This document shows positions 9,096 through 18,410 of a DNA stretch of 64,000 bases, in pieces (positions within the stretch are counted from its first letter, which is position 1; every line of letters starts with the position of its first letter). The translations under genes were made by a program, and so were the position numbers. The DNA is from Nocardioides sp. GTDB lineage: Bacteria; Actinomycetota; Actinomycetes; Propionibacteriales; Nocardioidaceae. The DNA lies in contig NZ_JACIXG010000009.1 in assembly GCF_014360585.1 (NCBI RefSeq), positions 20,648 to 84,647 of the forward strand, given 5' to 3'. Below the pieces are notes generated by a model. The model was not told the origin of the DNA. It saw only the letters and a list, made by a program, of their open reading frames with translations, and did not search any database.

Positions 9096-9107
9096 CGACA
9101 TGTGTCG
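9096..9107. promoter_or_regulatory. Short inverted repeat between LysR and gabT
   Basis: CGACA-TG-TGTCG, a perfect 5-bp inverted repeat in the short divergent gap, 20 bp before the transaminase ATG. LysR regulators bind partly symmetric sites here, but the motif is short and lacks a clear T-N11-A box, so it is only a candidate. Confidence 0.25.
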
Positions 9108-9127
9108 CCGAGGCCCATGCTGATCCC

Positions 9128-10465
9128 ATGACCGAGCTCTCGACCCTCGAACAGTCCCGCCTCCTGCGTACGCCGCTCCCCGGCCCCCGCTCCCAGGAGC
9201 TCATCCGCCGCAAGGCCGCGGCCGTGAGCCAGGGCGTGGGCACGACGATGCCCGTCTTCGCCGCCCGCGCCGCGGGCGGGATCGTCGAGGACGTCGACGG
9301 CAACCGCTTCATCGACCTGGGCTCCGGCATCGCGGTGACCACGGTCGGCTCCAGCGCCGCCCGCGTCGTCGACGCGGTCACCGAGCAGGTGGCGGCCTTC
9401 ACCCACACCTGCTTCATGGTCACGCCCTACGAGGGCTACGTGGCCGTCGCCGAGCAGCTCGCCCGGCTCACCCCCGGCGACCACGAGAAGCGCACCGCGC
9501 TGTTCAACTCCGGCTCCGAGGCCGTCGAGAACGCGGTCAAGATCGCCCGCTCGTTCACCGGCAAGGACGCGGTCGTGGTCTTCGACCACGCCTACCACGG
9601 CCGCACCAACCTCACGATGGCGATGACGGCGAAGAACATGCCCTACAAGCACGGCTTCGGACCGTTTGCCGGAGAGGTCTACCGGGCGCCGATGTCCTAC
9701 CCGTTCCGGGACGCTGTCGAGATCGACGGCAAGCTGGCGGCCGCCCGGGCGACGTCGCAGATCGAGACCCAGGTCGGCGCCGAGAACCTCGCGGCCGTCG
9801 TCATCGAGCCGGTCCAGGGTGAGGGCGGCTTCATCGTCCCGGCACCCGGGTTCCTCGCCGCGCTGGCGGAGTGGTGCCGGGCCAACGACGTGCTCTTCGT
9901 GGCCGACGAGGTGCAGTCCGGCTTCGGCCGCACCGGCACCTGGTTCGCCGTGGAGCACGACGACGTCGTCCCGGACATGGTGGTCAGCGCGAAGGGCATC
10001 GCCGGTGGTCTGCCACTCTCCGCGGTGACTGGGCGCGCCGAGGTCATGGACGCCGTCCACCCCAGCGGCCTGGGCGGCACCTACGGCGGCAACCCGCTCG
10101 CCTGCGCCGCCGCGCTGGCCGTGATCGAGACCATCGAGGCCGAGGACCTGCTCAGCCGGGCCCGCCAGATCGAGGAGCGCCTGCTCGGCCGGCTCCGCGA
10201 CCTGCAGGCCGGAGACCCGCGCATCGGCGACGTACGCGGCCGGGGCGCGATGATCGCCGCCGAGTTCGTCGACCCCGCCACGGGCGACCCCGACGGCGCG
10301 ACCGCCAAGGCCGTCGCCGCCTACGCCCACAGCCAGGGCGTCATCGCCCTGACCTGTGGCACCTGGGGCAACGTCATCCGCTTCCTGCCGCCGCTGAGCA
10401 TCTCCGACGAGCTGCTCGACGACGCCCTCGACGTACTCACGACCGCACTGGAGGAGTCCAAGTGA
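9128..10465 (+). CDS. gabT: 4-aminobutyrate transaminase
   Basis: A 445-aa class III PLP aminotransferase that converts GABA and 2-oxoglutarate to succinate semialdehyde and glutamate. Markers are NSGSEAVENAVKIAR (phosphate-cup helix), FDHAYHGRT, the acidic ring-nitrogen contact in FVADEVQSGFGRTG, and the catalytic lysine K289 in SAKGIAGGLPLS. Length and motifs match GabT rather than ornithine or acetylornithine transaminase. The start ATG at 9128 is chosen over upstream in-frame codons that fall in the LysR promoter region. The stop overlaps the next gene's GTG (GTGA), so gabT and gabD are translationally coupled. Confidence 0.9.
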   Translation: MTELSTLEQSRLLRTPLPGPRSQELIRRKAAAVSQGVGTTMPVFAARAAGGIVEDVDGNRFIDLGSGIAVTTVGSSAARVVDAVTEQVAAFTHTCFMVTPYEGYVAVAEQLARLTPGDHEKRTALFNSGSEAVENAVKIARSFTGKDAVVVFDHAYHGRTNLTMAMTAKNMPYKHGFGPFAGEVYRAPMSYPFRDAVEIDGKLAAARATSQIETQVGAENLAAVVIEPVQGEGGFIVPAPGFLAALAEWCRANDVLFVADEVQSGFGRTGTWFAVEHDDVVPDMVVSAKGIAGGLPLSAVTGRAEVMDAVHPSGLGGTYGGNPLACAAALAVIETIEAEDLLSRARQIEERLLGRLRDLQAGDPRIGDVRGRGAMIAAEFVDPATGDPDGATAKAVAAYAHSQGVIALTCGTWGNVIRFLPPLSISDELLDDALDVLTTALEESK

Positions 10466-11937
10466 CCACGACCGCCGGGCCCATGAACACCCAGCCCAGC
10501 TACCTCGACGCCCTCGAGCCCGGCAGCGGCGTCCTCGTCGGCGGCCAGTGGCGACCGGGAGCCGCCGGCGTCTTCACGGTGGAGAACCCCGCCACCCGCG
10601 AGCACGTCGCCGACGTCGCCGACGGCAGCACCGAGGACGCGACCGCAGCCGTCGACGCGGCCGCTGCGGCACTGCCCGCGTGGTCGGCGCTGCCGCCGCG
10701 GCCCCGCAGCGACCTGCTCGTCCGGGTGCGCGAGCTGATGCTGCGCGACGTCGACGACCTCGCCGCCCTGATCGCGCTCGAGAACGGCAAGTCCCTCACC
10801 GACGCGCGCGGCGAGGTCGCCTACGCCGCCGAGTTCTTCCGCTGGTACGCCGAGGAGGCCGTGCGCCCGCACGGCGACTTCGGTGCCTCGCCGGCCGGTG
10901 GCACCCGCACCATCGTCACCCACAAGCCCGTGGGCGTGGCCGCTCTCGTGACGCCCTGGAACTTCCCGGCCGCGATGGCCACCCGCAAGATCGCCCCGGC
11001 GCTCGCGGCGGGCTGCACGGTCGTGCTCAAGCCCGCCGCCGAGACGCCGCTGACGGCGCTCGCGGTCGCCCGGCTGATCGCCGAGGCCGGCGTTCCCGAC
11101 GGCGTCGTCAACGTGGTCCCCGGTCGCGACGCTGCCGGGATCGTCAGCACCTGGCTCACCGACCAGCGGGTCCGCAAGATCTCCTTCACCGGCTCCACCG
11201 GCGTCGGCCGCATCCTGCTGCGTCAGGCCGCAGACCGGGTCGTCAACACCTCGATGGAGCTCGGCGGCAACGCGCCGTTCGTGGTGACCTCGAGCGCCGA
11301 CGTGGCAGCAGCAGTCGAGGGCGCGATGGTCGCCAAGTTCCGCAACGGGGGACAGGCCTGCACCGCCGCCAACAGGTTCTACGTGCACGCCGACGTCGCC
11401 GAGGAGTTCACCGCCCGGCTCGGCGCGGCCGTCGAGAAGCTCCGGGTCGGCCCCGCCGAGCAGGGCAGCGACATCGGCCCGCTCATCTCCGAGAAGGCGT
11501 ACGCCACCGTCACCGGCCTCGTCGACGACGCCGTGGCCGCGGGGGCCGTGATCGCCCACCGCGCCGAGGTCCCCGCCTCGGAGGGCTACTTCTACGCACC
11601 CACGGTCCTGACCGGCGTACCGGCGGACTCGCCGCTGCTGCACGAGGAGATCTTCGGGCCGGTGGCCCCGATCGTGGTCTGGGACGACACCGAGGAGCTG
11701 CTGGCCACGGTCAACGACACCGAGTTCGGCCTGGCGGCGTACGTCTACGGCGAGATGGGCGAGGCACTGCACGTCGCCGAGCGGATCGACGCCGGGATGG
11801 TCGGCGTCAACCGCGGCCTGGTCTCCGACCCCTCGGCGCCGTTCGGCGGGGTGAAGCAGAGCGGCATCGGGCGCGAGGGCGCGCGGGCCGGGCTGGAGGA
11901 GTACCTGGAGACGCAGTACCTCAGCGTCGCCTGGTGA
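10462..11937 (+). CDS. gabD: Succinate-semialdehyde dehydrogenase
   Basis: A 491-aa NAD(P)-dependent aldehyde dehydrogenase. The NAD-binding FTGSTGVGR, the general-base glutamate E266 in ELGGNAPF and the nucleophile C300 in GGQACTAANRF are all present, along with EEIFGPVAP near the C-terminus. ELGG, GQACTAA and the gabT pairing together indicate the GabD subfamily, which feeds succinate to the TCA cycle. The GTG start overlaps the gabT stop. An ATG seven codons in (10483, MNTQPSYL) is an alternative. It may also oxidise the 4-aminobutanal made by the amine oxidase. Confidence 0.88.
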   Translation: MTTTAGPMNTQPSYLDALEPGSGVLVGGQWRPGAAGVFTVENPATREHVADVADGSTEDATAAVDAAAAALPAWSALPPRPRSDLLVRVRELMLRDVDDLAALIALENGKSLTDARGEVAYAAEFFRWYAEEAVRPHGDFGASPAGGTRTIVTHKPVGVAALVTPWNFPAAMATRKIAPALAAGCTVVLKPAAETPLTALAVARLIAEAGVPDGVVNVVPGRDAAGIVSTWLTDQRVRKISFTGSTGVGRILLRQAADRVVNTSMELGGNAPFVVTSSADVAAAVEGAMVAKFRNGGQACTAANRFYVHADVAEEFTARLGAAVEKLRVGPAEQGSDIGPLISEKAYATVTGLVDDAVAAGAVIAHRAEVPASEGYFYAPTVLTGVPADSPLLHEEIFGPVAPIVVWDDTEELLATVNDTEFGLAAYVYGEMGEALHVAERIDAGMVGVNRGLVSDPSAPFGGVKQSGIGREGARAGLEEYLETQYLSVAW

Positions 11938-11943
11938 GTCGGG

Positions 11944-11977
11944 GGAGTCGTCTCGTGATTGGCATCACGCCGACTCC
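11944..11977 (+). terminator. Stem-loop terminator after gabD
   Basis: GGAGTCG-tct-CGTGAT-tggc-ATCACG-c-CGACTCC: an outer 7-bp and inner 6-bp stem with a 4-nt loop, starting six bases after the gabD stop. There is no T-run, as is common in high-GC actinobacteria. It separates the GABA operon from the oxidoreductase gene. Confidence 0.7.
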
Positions 11978-12107
11978 ATCCCCGATGATGTGACTCAGGC
12001 CACCTGCACACCATGCGGGTGGTCACTCGGGACTGCCTCACCCGGCGGTCCCGCAAACACTCCAGACGGACCACCAGTGCCGCCCGGCAGATTGAGGAGT
12101 CACCCTT

Positions 12108-15100
12108 ATGACCGCAGTGTTCGAGCCCGGGACCTCGTTCGAGGCGTACGACCTGGCCGACCGATACCGTGTCGGAGCCGGCCCCGTGCTGCTGACCGGA
12201 ATCCAGGCGATCGCGCGGATGCTCGTCGAGCAGCGCGCCCTGGACCAACGCCGCGGCATGCGGACCGGCACCTTCATCTCCGGCTATCCGGGCAGTCCGC
12301 TCGGCGGCCTCGACCAGCTTCTGCTGGGCCTGCCGAAGGAGATGGCCGACGCCGACATCACCGTCGTGCCCGGTCTCAACGAGGAACTCGCCGCCACCGC
12401 CGTGTGGGGCTCGCAGTCGGCGGTCACGCTCGACACCGAGCGCTACGACGGCGTGACCGGCGTCTGGTACGGCAAGGGTCCCGGTGTCGACCGCGCGCTG
12501 GACGCGATGCGTCACGCCAACATGTACGGCGCCCACCCCGCCGGCGGCATGCTGATGCTGGTCGGCGACGACCCGGCCGCGAAGTCCTCCACCGTGCCTG
12601 CGGTCAGCGAGCGCACCCTGGCCTCGCTCGGCATCCCGGTGCTCTTCCCGCGCAATGCCTCCGAGATCGTCGAGTACGGGATGGAGGGCATCGCCCTCTC
12701 CCGCGCCTCCGGCTGTGTGGTCGCGCTCAAGATCGTCGCCGACGTCGCCGACGGTGCCTGGGTGGTCAACCCGGAGATCGGCGTCATCGACCCGGTCATG
12801 CCGAAGACCGAGTGGCAGGGCGTCCCCTACACCTACGAGCCGACCAAGATCGAGCTCTTCCCCGACCGGATCGTCGGCGCCGAGGCGAAGCTCTACGGCC
12901 CCCGGATGAACGTCGTGAAGGCGTACGCCGCCGAGAACCGGCTCAACCGGATCGAGGTCAAGGCGCCGAACGCCAAGGTCGGCATCGTCGCCTCCGGCTC
13001 GTGCTACGACTCGATGCGACAGGGCCTGCTGGACCTCGGCCTCGACCACGACGCCCTGATGGCCGCCGGCATCCGGGTGCTGCGCCTGGGCATGATGTGG
13101 CCGGTCGAGCCGACCATCGTGTCGACGTTCGCCGACGGGCTCGAGGAGATCATCGTCGTCGAGGACAAGACCTCCTTCATCGAGCAGGGCATCCGCGAGA
13201 TCCTCTACGGCGAGCCGTCCGCGCCCGTCATCGTCGGCAAGAAGGACCGCGCCGGGGTCCCGTTGGTGCCGCTGGACGGGGAGCTGACCGCCGGCCGCCT
13301 GCTCGCGCCGCTGCGTCGTGCGCTGAAGGGCCGCGCCGAGCTGAAGTCCGCCGGGCCGGCCCGGATCGACCTGCCGCTGCTCTCGACCTCGCGCACCCCG
13401 TACTTCTGCTCGGGCTGCCCGCACAACCGCTCCACCGCGCTGCCCGAGGGCTCGATCGGTGGCGGCGGCATCGGCTGCCACACCCTGGTGACCGCCTCGC
13501 AGCGTGAGGACAGTGCGGTCGTCGGCATCACCCAGATGGGCGGCGAGGGCTCGCAGTGGATCGGGCAGGCGCCCTACAGCCACGCCGGCCACACCTTCCA
13601 GAACGTCGGCGACGGCACCTTCTTCCACTCCGCGCAGCTGGCCATCCAGGCGTGCGTCGCGGCGGGCGTCAACATCACCTACAAGCTGCTCCACAACGAC
13701 GTCGTCGCGATGACCGGTGCCCAGAAGCGGCAGGGTGAGGTCACGATGGCGCAGCTGACGCACAAGCTGATGAACGAGGGGGTCAAGGCGATCATCGTGG
13801 TCGCCGACGAGCCGAAGCGCTACCGCCGCAGCAGCTTCCCCGCGGGCGTACGCCTGTGGCACCGCGACCGCCTCGACGACGCCCAGCGGGAGCTGCGCGA
13901 GATCGACGGCGTGACCGTGCTGATCTACGACCAGCACTGCGCCGCCGACGCGCGCCGCCAGCGCAAGCGCGGCACCATCGAGGCCCGCAACACCAAGATC
14001 GTGATCAACGAGGCCGTATGCGAGGGCTGCGGCGACTGCGGCGTGAAGTCCAACTGCCTCTCCGTGCAGCCGGTCGAGACCGAGCTGGGCCGCAAGACCC
14101 GCATCGACCAGACCTCGTGCAACACCGACTACACCTGTGTCGAGGGGGAGTGCCCCTCGTTCATGGCGGTCGAGACCGACCCGACGGTCAAGAAGGCCAA
14201 GAAGTCGACGCCGACCCCGCCCGAGGTGGCGGACCCGGGCTACGCCGACCTGGAGCGGACCTACGGCGTCTTCATGGCCGGCATCGGCGGCACCGGCATC
14301 GTCACCGTCAACCAGGTGCTCGCCACCGCGGCGCTGCGGGCCGGCTTCGGCGTGGAGTCACTCGACCAGGTCGGGATGAGCCAGAAGGCCGGCCCGGTGA
14401 CCGCTCACCTGCGGTTCGGTCCGGGCGCGATCGACCCGTCCAACCGGGTCACCCCGGGTTCGGCGGACGCGCTGCTCGGCTTCGACCTCCTCACCCTGGC
14501 CGAGGGCAAGAACCTCGCCTACGGCGACCCGGAGCGCACCCGAGCGGTCGTGTCGACCAGCAAGACGCCGACCGGGCCGATGGTCTACGACAAGGACATC
14601 GCCTACCCGGCCGACGACGAGCTGCTCACCCGCGTGAACGGCGCGACCTCCTCGCTGCGCGCCTTCGACGCGCTCACCGCCGCTGAGACGCTCTTCGGCA
14701 ACACCGCCGCGGCCAACTTCCTGCTGGTCGGCGCCGCCTACCAGGCCGGTGCGCTCCCGATCCCCGCCGAGGCGATCGAGGAGGCCATCGGCATCAACGG
14801 TGTCGCGGTCAGCGCCAACGTGGCCGCCTTCCGCTGGGGCCGTGCCTCCGTGGCTGCGCCCGACGAGTTCGCCAAGGTCACCGGCACGGCCACCGCGCCG
14901 GTCGAGGAGATCGTCGTGCCGGCTCTGGACGACGCGAAGCTCGACGGCGAGGTGCGCCGGCTCGTCGAGTTCCGTGCCCCGAAGCTCGTCGCCTTCCAGA
15001 ACCAGGAGACCGCTCGCCGCTACATCGAGCTCGTCGACCTGGTCTGGAACGCCGAGCGTGCGGTGTCCGCCGAGACCCGCTTCTCCGAGGCGGTCGCCCG

Positions 15101-15560
15101 CTACCTGTTCAAGCTCACCGCCTACAAGGACGAGTACGAGGTCGCCCGGCTGCTCACCGCGCCGGCCGCCTTGGACGGTGTCCGTGCCGAGGTCCAGGGC
15201 AAGATCAGCTTCAAGCTCTCCCCGCCGGTCTTCGGGGCGCTCCTGAAGGGCCGCAAGATGACCTTCGGTCCGCGCTCGCACTTCATGCTCCGCCTCCTGG
15301 CGACCATGAAGTTCCTCCGCGGCACGATCCTCGACCCGTTCGGTCAGGCCCACGTACGCCGCACCGAGCGCGCCCTGCTCGCGCACTACTCGGCGCTGGT
15401 CACCGACCTCGCCGCGGACCTGACCGACGAGAACTACGTCCGGGCCGTCCGCCTGGCGGAGCTCCCGGACATGGTGCGGGGCTACGAGAACGTGAAGATG
15501 CGCAACGTCGAGGCCTACCGTGAGGCGCTCGCCGCCGAGGGGATCGACCTCGCGATCTAG
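12108..15560 (+). CDS. Fused indolepyruvate:ferredoxin oxidoreductase
   Basis: A 1150-aa cytoplasmic fusion of the alpha (IorA) and beta (IorB) subunits, which oxidatively decarboxylates aryl- or branched-chain 2-oxoacids to acyl-CoA. The N-terminal half has the TPP-dependent domains, with SGCPHNRSTALP and GGGGIGCH at about residues 430-450. A ferredoxin-like cluster follows at C638, C641, C644 and C650 (CEGCGDCGVKSNC), plus a cysteine-rich NTDYTCVEGECPSF. The C-terminal part contains the gamma-domain glycine loop GIGGTGIVT. A strong GAGGAG site precedes the ATG. It stands alone, with a terminator before it and a convergent gene after, so it probably serves aromatic amino acid catabolism independently. 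Confidence 0.9.
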   Translation: MTAVFEPGTSFEAYDLADRYRVGAGPVLLTGIQAIARMLVEQRALDQRRGMRTGTFISGYPGSPLGGLDQLLLGLPKEMADADITVVPGLNEELAATAVWGSQSAVTLDTERYDGVTGVWYGKGPGVDRALDAMRHANMYGAHPAGGMLMLVGDDPAAKSSTVPAVSERTLASLGIPVLFPRNASEIVEYGMEGIALSRASGCVVALKIVADVADGAWVVNPEIGVIDPVMPKTEWQGVPYTYEPTKIELFPDRIVGAEAKLYGPRMNVVKAYAAENRLNRIEVKAPNAKVGIVASGSCYDSMRQGLLDLGLDHDALMAAGIRVLRLGMMWPVEPTIVSTFADGLEEIIVVEDKTSFIEQGIREILYGEPSAPVIVGKKDRAGVPLVPLDGELTAGRLLAPLRRALKGRAELKSAGPARIDLPLLSTSRTPYFCSGCPHNRSTALPEGSIGGGGIGCHTLVTASQREDSAVVGITQMGGEGSQWIGQAPYSHAGHTFQNVGDGTFFHSAQLAIQACVAAGVNITYKLLHNDVVAMTGAQKRQGEVTMAQLTHKLMNEGVKAIIVVADEPKRYRRSSFPAGVRLWHRDRLDDAQRELREIDGVTVLIYDQHCAADARRQRKRGTIEARNTKIVINEAVCEGCGDCGVKSNCLSVQPVETELGRKTRIDQTSCNTDYTCVEGECPSFMAVETDPTVKKAKKSTPTPPEVADPGYADLERTYGVFMAGIGGTGIVTVNQVLATAALRAGFGVESLDQVGMSQKAGPVTAHLRFGPGAIDPSNRVTPGSADALLGFDLLTLAEGKNLAYGDPERTRAVVSTSKTPTGPMVYDKDIAYPADDELLTRVNGATSSLRAFDALTAAETLFGNTAAANFLLVGAAYQAGALPIPAEAIEEAIGINGVAVSANVAAFRWGRASVAAPDEFAKVTGTATAPVEEIVVPALDDAKLDGEVRRLVEFRAPKLVAFQNQETARRYIELVDLVWNAERAVSAETRFSEAVARYLFKLTAYKDEYEVARLLTAPAALDGVRAEVQGKISFKLSPPVFGALLKGRKMTFGPRSHFMLRLLATMKFLRGTILDPFGQAHVRRTERALLAHYSALVTDLAADLTDENYVRAVRLAELPDMVRGYENVKMRNVEAYREALAAEGIDLAI

Positions 15561-15566
15561 TTGGGA

Positions 15567-16088
15567 CTAGAGCACGTTGTAGGTGCTCGTCGGCCCGTCA
15601 CCGACGCCGAACTCCTCTGCCAGCCTCGACGGCGCACCCGCGCTGTCGAGGCTGGCCTCCACCCGGCGGATGTTGCGGGCCGAGGGGTAGGCGAAGAAGG
15701 CCATCAGCGCCAGCGAGACGACCGCGCCGATGACGTAGGTCATCAGCTGGCCATCGGTGAGGACGAAGGCCAGCGCGAGCGAGGCGATCGCGACGACCTC
15801 GCTGAGCACGAGCCGGAGGAACATCGAGGTCTGCTGCCTCTGCAGGCCCTCGCGCGTCGCCTGCTCGGGCGGCGTGCCCGGTGTGATGGGCACGACCTGG
15901 AACCCGATCGTCGAGCAGAGCACGAAGATCACGACCCCGGCCGCGACCTGCCCGCCGATGACGTACGCAGACGGCAGCGTCAGGTCGGCCTCGGGCACGC
16001 TGAGGGCGACGACGACCCCCAGAACCACCAGCATGGACATGAACGTGAGCGCCAGCATCCTGGCCGTACGCATCGGGGGTGTGGGCAT
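15567..16088 (-). CDS. Four-helix membrane protein of unknown function
   Basis: A 173-aa integral membrane protein that I do not recognise. Hydrophobic segments lie at about residues 11-30, 41-66, 89-111 and 115-135, in two pairs separated by a charged loop (TPPEQATREGLQRQQT). The cytoplasmic tail is polar and ends in GVGDGPTSTYNVL. A GAGGAG ribosome site precedes the ATG. It is convergent with the oxidoreductase gene, six bases apart, and has no partner on its own strand. The loop-plus-paired-helix layout resembles small actinobacterial proteins annotated only as hypothetical. Confidence 0.7.
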   Translation of the reverse strand: MPTPPMRTARMLALTFMSMLVVLGVVVALSVPEADLTLPSAYVIGGQVAAGVVIFVLCSTIGFQVVPITPGTPPEQATREGLQRQQTSMFLRLVLSEVVAIASLALAFVLTDGQLMTYVIGAVVSLALMAFFAYPSARNIRRVEASLDSAGAPSRLAEEFGVGDGPTSTYNVL

Positions 16089-16156
16089 CGGAGCTCCTCA
16101 TCGGCCAACAGGTGAGGGAAAACCTAGCGGACTCCGGCTGCCCGTCGCCGGACGGA

Positions 16157-16197
16157 CACCGCGGCCCGAAGGACTGTTCGCCTCTCGGGCCGCGGTG
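16157..16197 (-). terminator. Perfect 13-bp stem terminator after the acyl-CoA synthetase
   Basis: CACCGCGGCCCGA at 16157-16169 pairs perfectly with TCGGGCCGCGGTG at 16185-16197 across a 15-nt loop. It starts seven bases beyond the stop of the leftward synthetase gene and lies ahead of the next leftward gene, so it most likely ends the acyl-CoA dehydrogenase/synthetase transcript. Confidence 0.75.
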
Positions 16198-16203
16198 ACG
16201 CGG

Positions 16204-18327
16204 TCAGGCGCGCCAGGTGATGAGCGCGTCCAGCGCCTCGATCCGCTCGCCGGAGACCAGCAGTGGGTTGACCTCGAGCGACTCGAGGTCGTCGCCGAGA
16301 GCGACCGCGATCGCGCCGAGCCTCGCCACCACACCGGCCAGCGCCTCCAGGTCGACCGGAGCCTGCCCGCGTGCGCCCCGGAGGACGGCGGCGCTGCGCA
16401 GCGACTCGAGCGCCTGCCGGGCGTCGGCCTCCGAGATCGGCAGCAGCCGGAGCTGGGAGTCACCGAGGATCTCGACCCAGATGCCGCCCATGGCCACCGC
16501 CAGCGTGAGGCCCCAGGACGGATCTCGGACGACGCCGACGAGCAGCTCGGTGCCACCCGAGCGCATCGGCTGGACGATCGTCGTGGTGCCGTCGTGGCCG
16601 GCCTTCGCCAGGGAGTCGGCGATCCGCTCTGCCGCGGCACGGACCGACTCCGCATCCGGCAGACCGAGCTCCACGCCGCCGAGGTCGCTCTTGTGCTCCA
16701 GGTCGTCGGCCGCCGCCTTGAGCACCACGGGGAAGCCGACCTCCTCGGCGAGACGAGCGGCCTCGTCGGGGGAGGTGGCGACCCGGGACGGCACCATCGG
16801 GATGCCGTTCGCGGCCAGGAACCCGGCGGCATGACGCTCGGTCCAGGTCCCGACCCGGGCCGGCAGCCCGTCCGGCACCTTCACCTCGACCGAGACCGGC
16901 CTGTCCGTGCCCGCCTGATGGCGGCGGTAGGTCTCCGACCAGCGCACCGCGTGGCCCAGCGCGGTCATCCCGTGCTCGATCCCGCCCGCGATCTGCGGAT
17001 AGTTCGCCGCCTCCCGCAGGGCCCGCCCGGTCTCGCTCACGTCGACCAGGACGTTGCCCACGATCACCACCGGCTTCGGCGAGGAGCGGATCACCCCGCC
17101 GGTGTGGCGGTAGGTCTCCACCGCCAGGTCGAAGTCCGGTGTCGCCCGGGGCATGTCCTGAAGCAGCATGATGACGTCGACACCGGGATCGGCAGCAACC
17201 ACGCCGAGCGACTTCGCCATGAGCTGGCGGTCGAGCAGCACGTAGCCGGTGACGTCGAGCGGGTTGTTCGGTGTCGCGAACGGTGGCAGTACGCCCCGCA
17301 GCGCCGTCGTGGTCGCCTCGGCGAACTCCGGCAGCTCGAGCCCCTCGTCCTCGGCACGGTCGGAGATGATCTCGGAGGCGCCGCCCGAGGGGGTGACGAC
17401 GCCGATCCGGTTGCCGGGGAGAGGGCCGGTCTCGGCGAGCATGCCAGCGGTCACCATCAGGTCCTCCAACGAGCTCACGCGGATCACCCCGAGCTGGCGG
17501 AACGCGGCGTCGACGGTCTTGTCGTCACCCACCAGCGCGCCGGTGTGGGCCTGAGCGGTCCGAGACGCCTTGACGCTTCGACCGATCTTGAGAGCCACGA
17601 TCGGTTTGCCCGCTGCCAGGGCCCGCCGGGCGATGTCGGCGAACTCCTCCGGGTGCCGGATGCTCTCCAGGAAGAGCGCGATCACCTTCGTCTTGGGAGA
17701 GTCGACCAGCGCGTTCATCACGTCGGTCACCGACATCACGGTCTCGTTGCCCATCGAGACCAGCAGCGAGATCCCGATGTTGCGTGCCTGGGCGAATGCC
17801 AGCACGTTGCTGGCCAGCGCACCGCTCTGCAGCACGACCCCGACCGAACCGCCCAGGAGCGGCGGCGGGATCGGCAACCCGTACGGGGTGATCGAGTCGG
17901 CCGCGTTGATGAACCCGTTCCCGTTGGGACCGAGGACGATGAGGTCGTGCCGCCGGGCGAGGTCGGCGACCTCCTGCTCGCGGACCGTGCCCTCGCCGCC
18001 GACCTCCCCGTAGCCGGCGGTGAGGATGACGTAGTTCCGGATGCCGCGGGCCGCGCCCTCTTCCAGGACGCGCGGCACGACCTCGATCGGCGTCATGACG
18101 TAGGCCAGGTCGACCGGCCCGGGGATGTCGGAGAGGCTGCGGTGGGTCTCGACGCCGTGGACCACGGGCGTCTTGGGGTTCACCAGGTGTACGTCCCCGG
18201 CGAAGCCGTGCTGGAGCAGGTTGTTGTAGGTGCTCATGGACCAGCCCGACTTGTCGGTCGCCCCGACCAGGGCGACCGACTTCGGACGGAAGAACTCCTG
18301 CAGTCGATCGGCGTCGAGCGTGCTCAT
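16204..18327 (-). CDS. ADP-forming acyl-CoA synthetase (fused alpha/beta)
   Basis: A 707-aa enzyme that joins an N-terminal CoA-binding domain (VALVGATDKSGWS near residue 18), a succinyl-CoA-ligase-like domain (VVTPSGGASEIISDRAEDEG near 314) and a C-terminal ATP-grasp domain (about 480-700, VGFPVVLKAAADDLEHKSD). This order is that of fused acetate-CoA ligases (ADP-forming), which make or use acyl-CoA reversibly. It follows the acyl-CoA dehydrogenase and is joined to it by a mini-ORF module that overlaps both genes. The substrate is probably the acid handled by this regulon rather than acetate itself, which is an inference. Confidence 0.87.
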   Translation of the reverse strand: MSTLDADRLQEFFRPKSVALVGATDKSGWSMSTYNNLLQHGFAGDVHLVNPKTPVVHGVETHRSLSDIPGPVDLAYVMTPIEVVPRVLEEGAARGIRNYVILTAGYGEVGGEGTVREQEVADLARRHDLIVLGPNGNGFINAADSITPYGLPIPPPLLGGSVGVVLQSGALASNVLAFAQARNIGISLLVSMGNETVMSVTDVMNALVDSPKTKVIALFLESIRHPEEFADIARRALAAGKPIVALKIGRSVKASRTAQAHTGALVGDDKTVDAAFRQLGVIRVSSLEDLMVTAGMLAETGPLPGNRIGVVTPSGGASEIISDRAEDEGLELPEFAEATTTALRGVLPPFATPNNPLDVTGYVLLDRQLMAKSLGVVAADPGVDVIMLLQDMPRATPDFDLAVETYRHTGGVIRSSPKPVVIVGNVLVDVSETGRALREAANYPQIAGGIEHGMTALGHAVRWSETYRRHQAGTDRPVSVEVKVPDGLPARVGTWTERHAAGFLAANGIPMVPSRVATSPDEAARLAEEVGFPVVLKAAADDLEHKSDLGGVELGLPDAESVRAAAERIADSLAKAGHDGTTTIVQPMRSGGTELLVGVVRDPSWGLTLAVAMGGIWVEILGDSQLRLLPISEADARQALESLRSAAVLRGARGQAPVDLEALAGVVARLGAIAVALGDDLESLEVNPLLVSGERIEALDALITWRA

Positions 18328-18410
18328 GGCGCCACCTCCGTAGCGCAGGCGCCAGAATACGGACGCGGCGCCCTGAAGTATCCGATGGTCGCTCGCTTGC
18401 GCTCGCTCAT
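18324..18410 (-). repeat. MIRU-like mini-ORF module, copy A
   Basis: An 87-nt module that fills the whole gap between acyl-CoA dehydrogenase and acyl-CoA synthetase. It is a complete 28-codon frame beginning MSERKRATIGYF and ending YSGACATEVAP. Its ATG overlaps the dehydrogenase stop (ATGA) and its stop overlaps the synthetase start (ATGA). It supplies GGAGG seven bases before that start. GGCGCC occurs three times and could fold around the ribosome site. It differs from copy B (27311-27397) at 6 of 87 positions. Whether the peptide has a function is unknown. The element architecture recalls mycobacterial interspersed repetitive units. Confidence 0.75.

Noticed and set aside
12000..12107. A riboswitch or attenuator before the indolepyruvate oxidoreductase
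   Set aside because: Only a weak CCACC/GGTGG pairing is visible, with no conserved aptamer sequence or leader peptide rich in aromatic codons.
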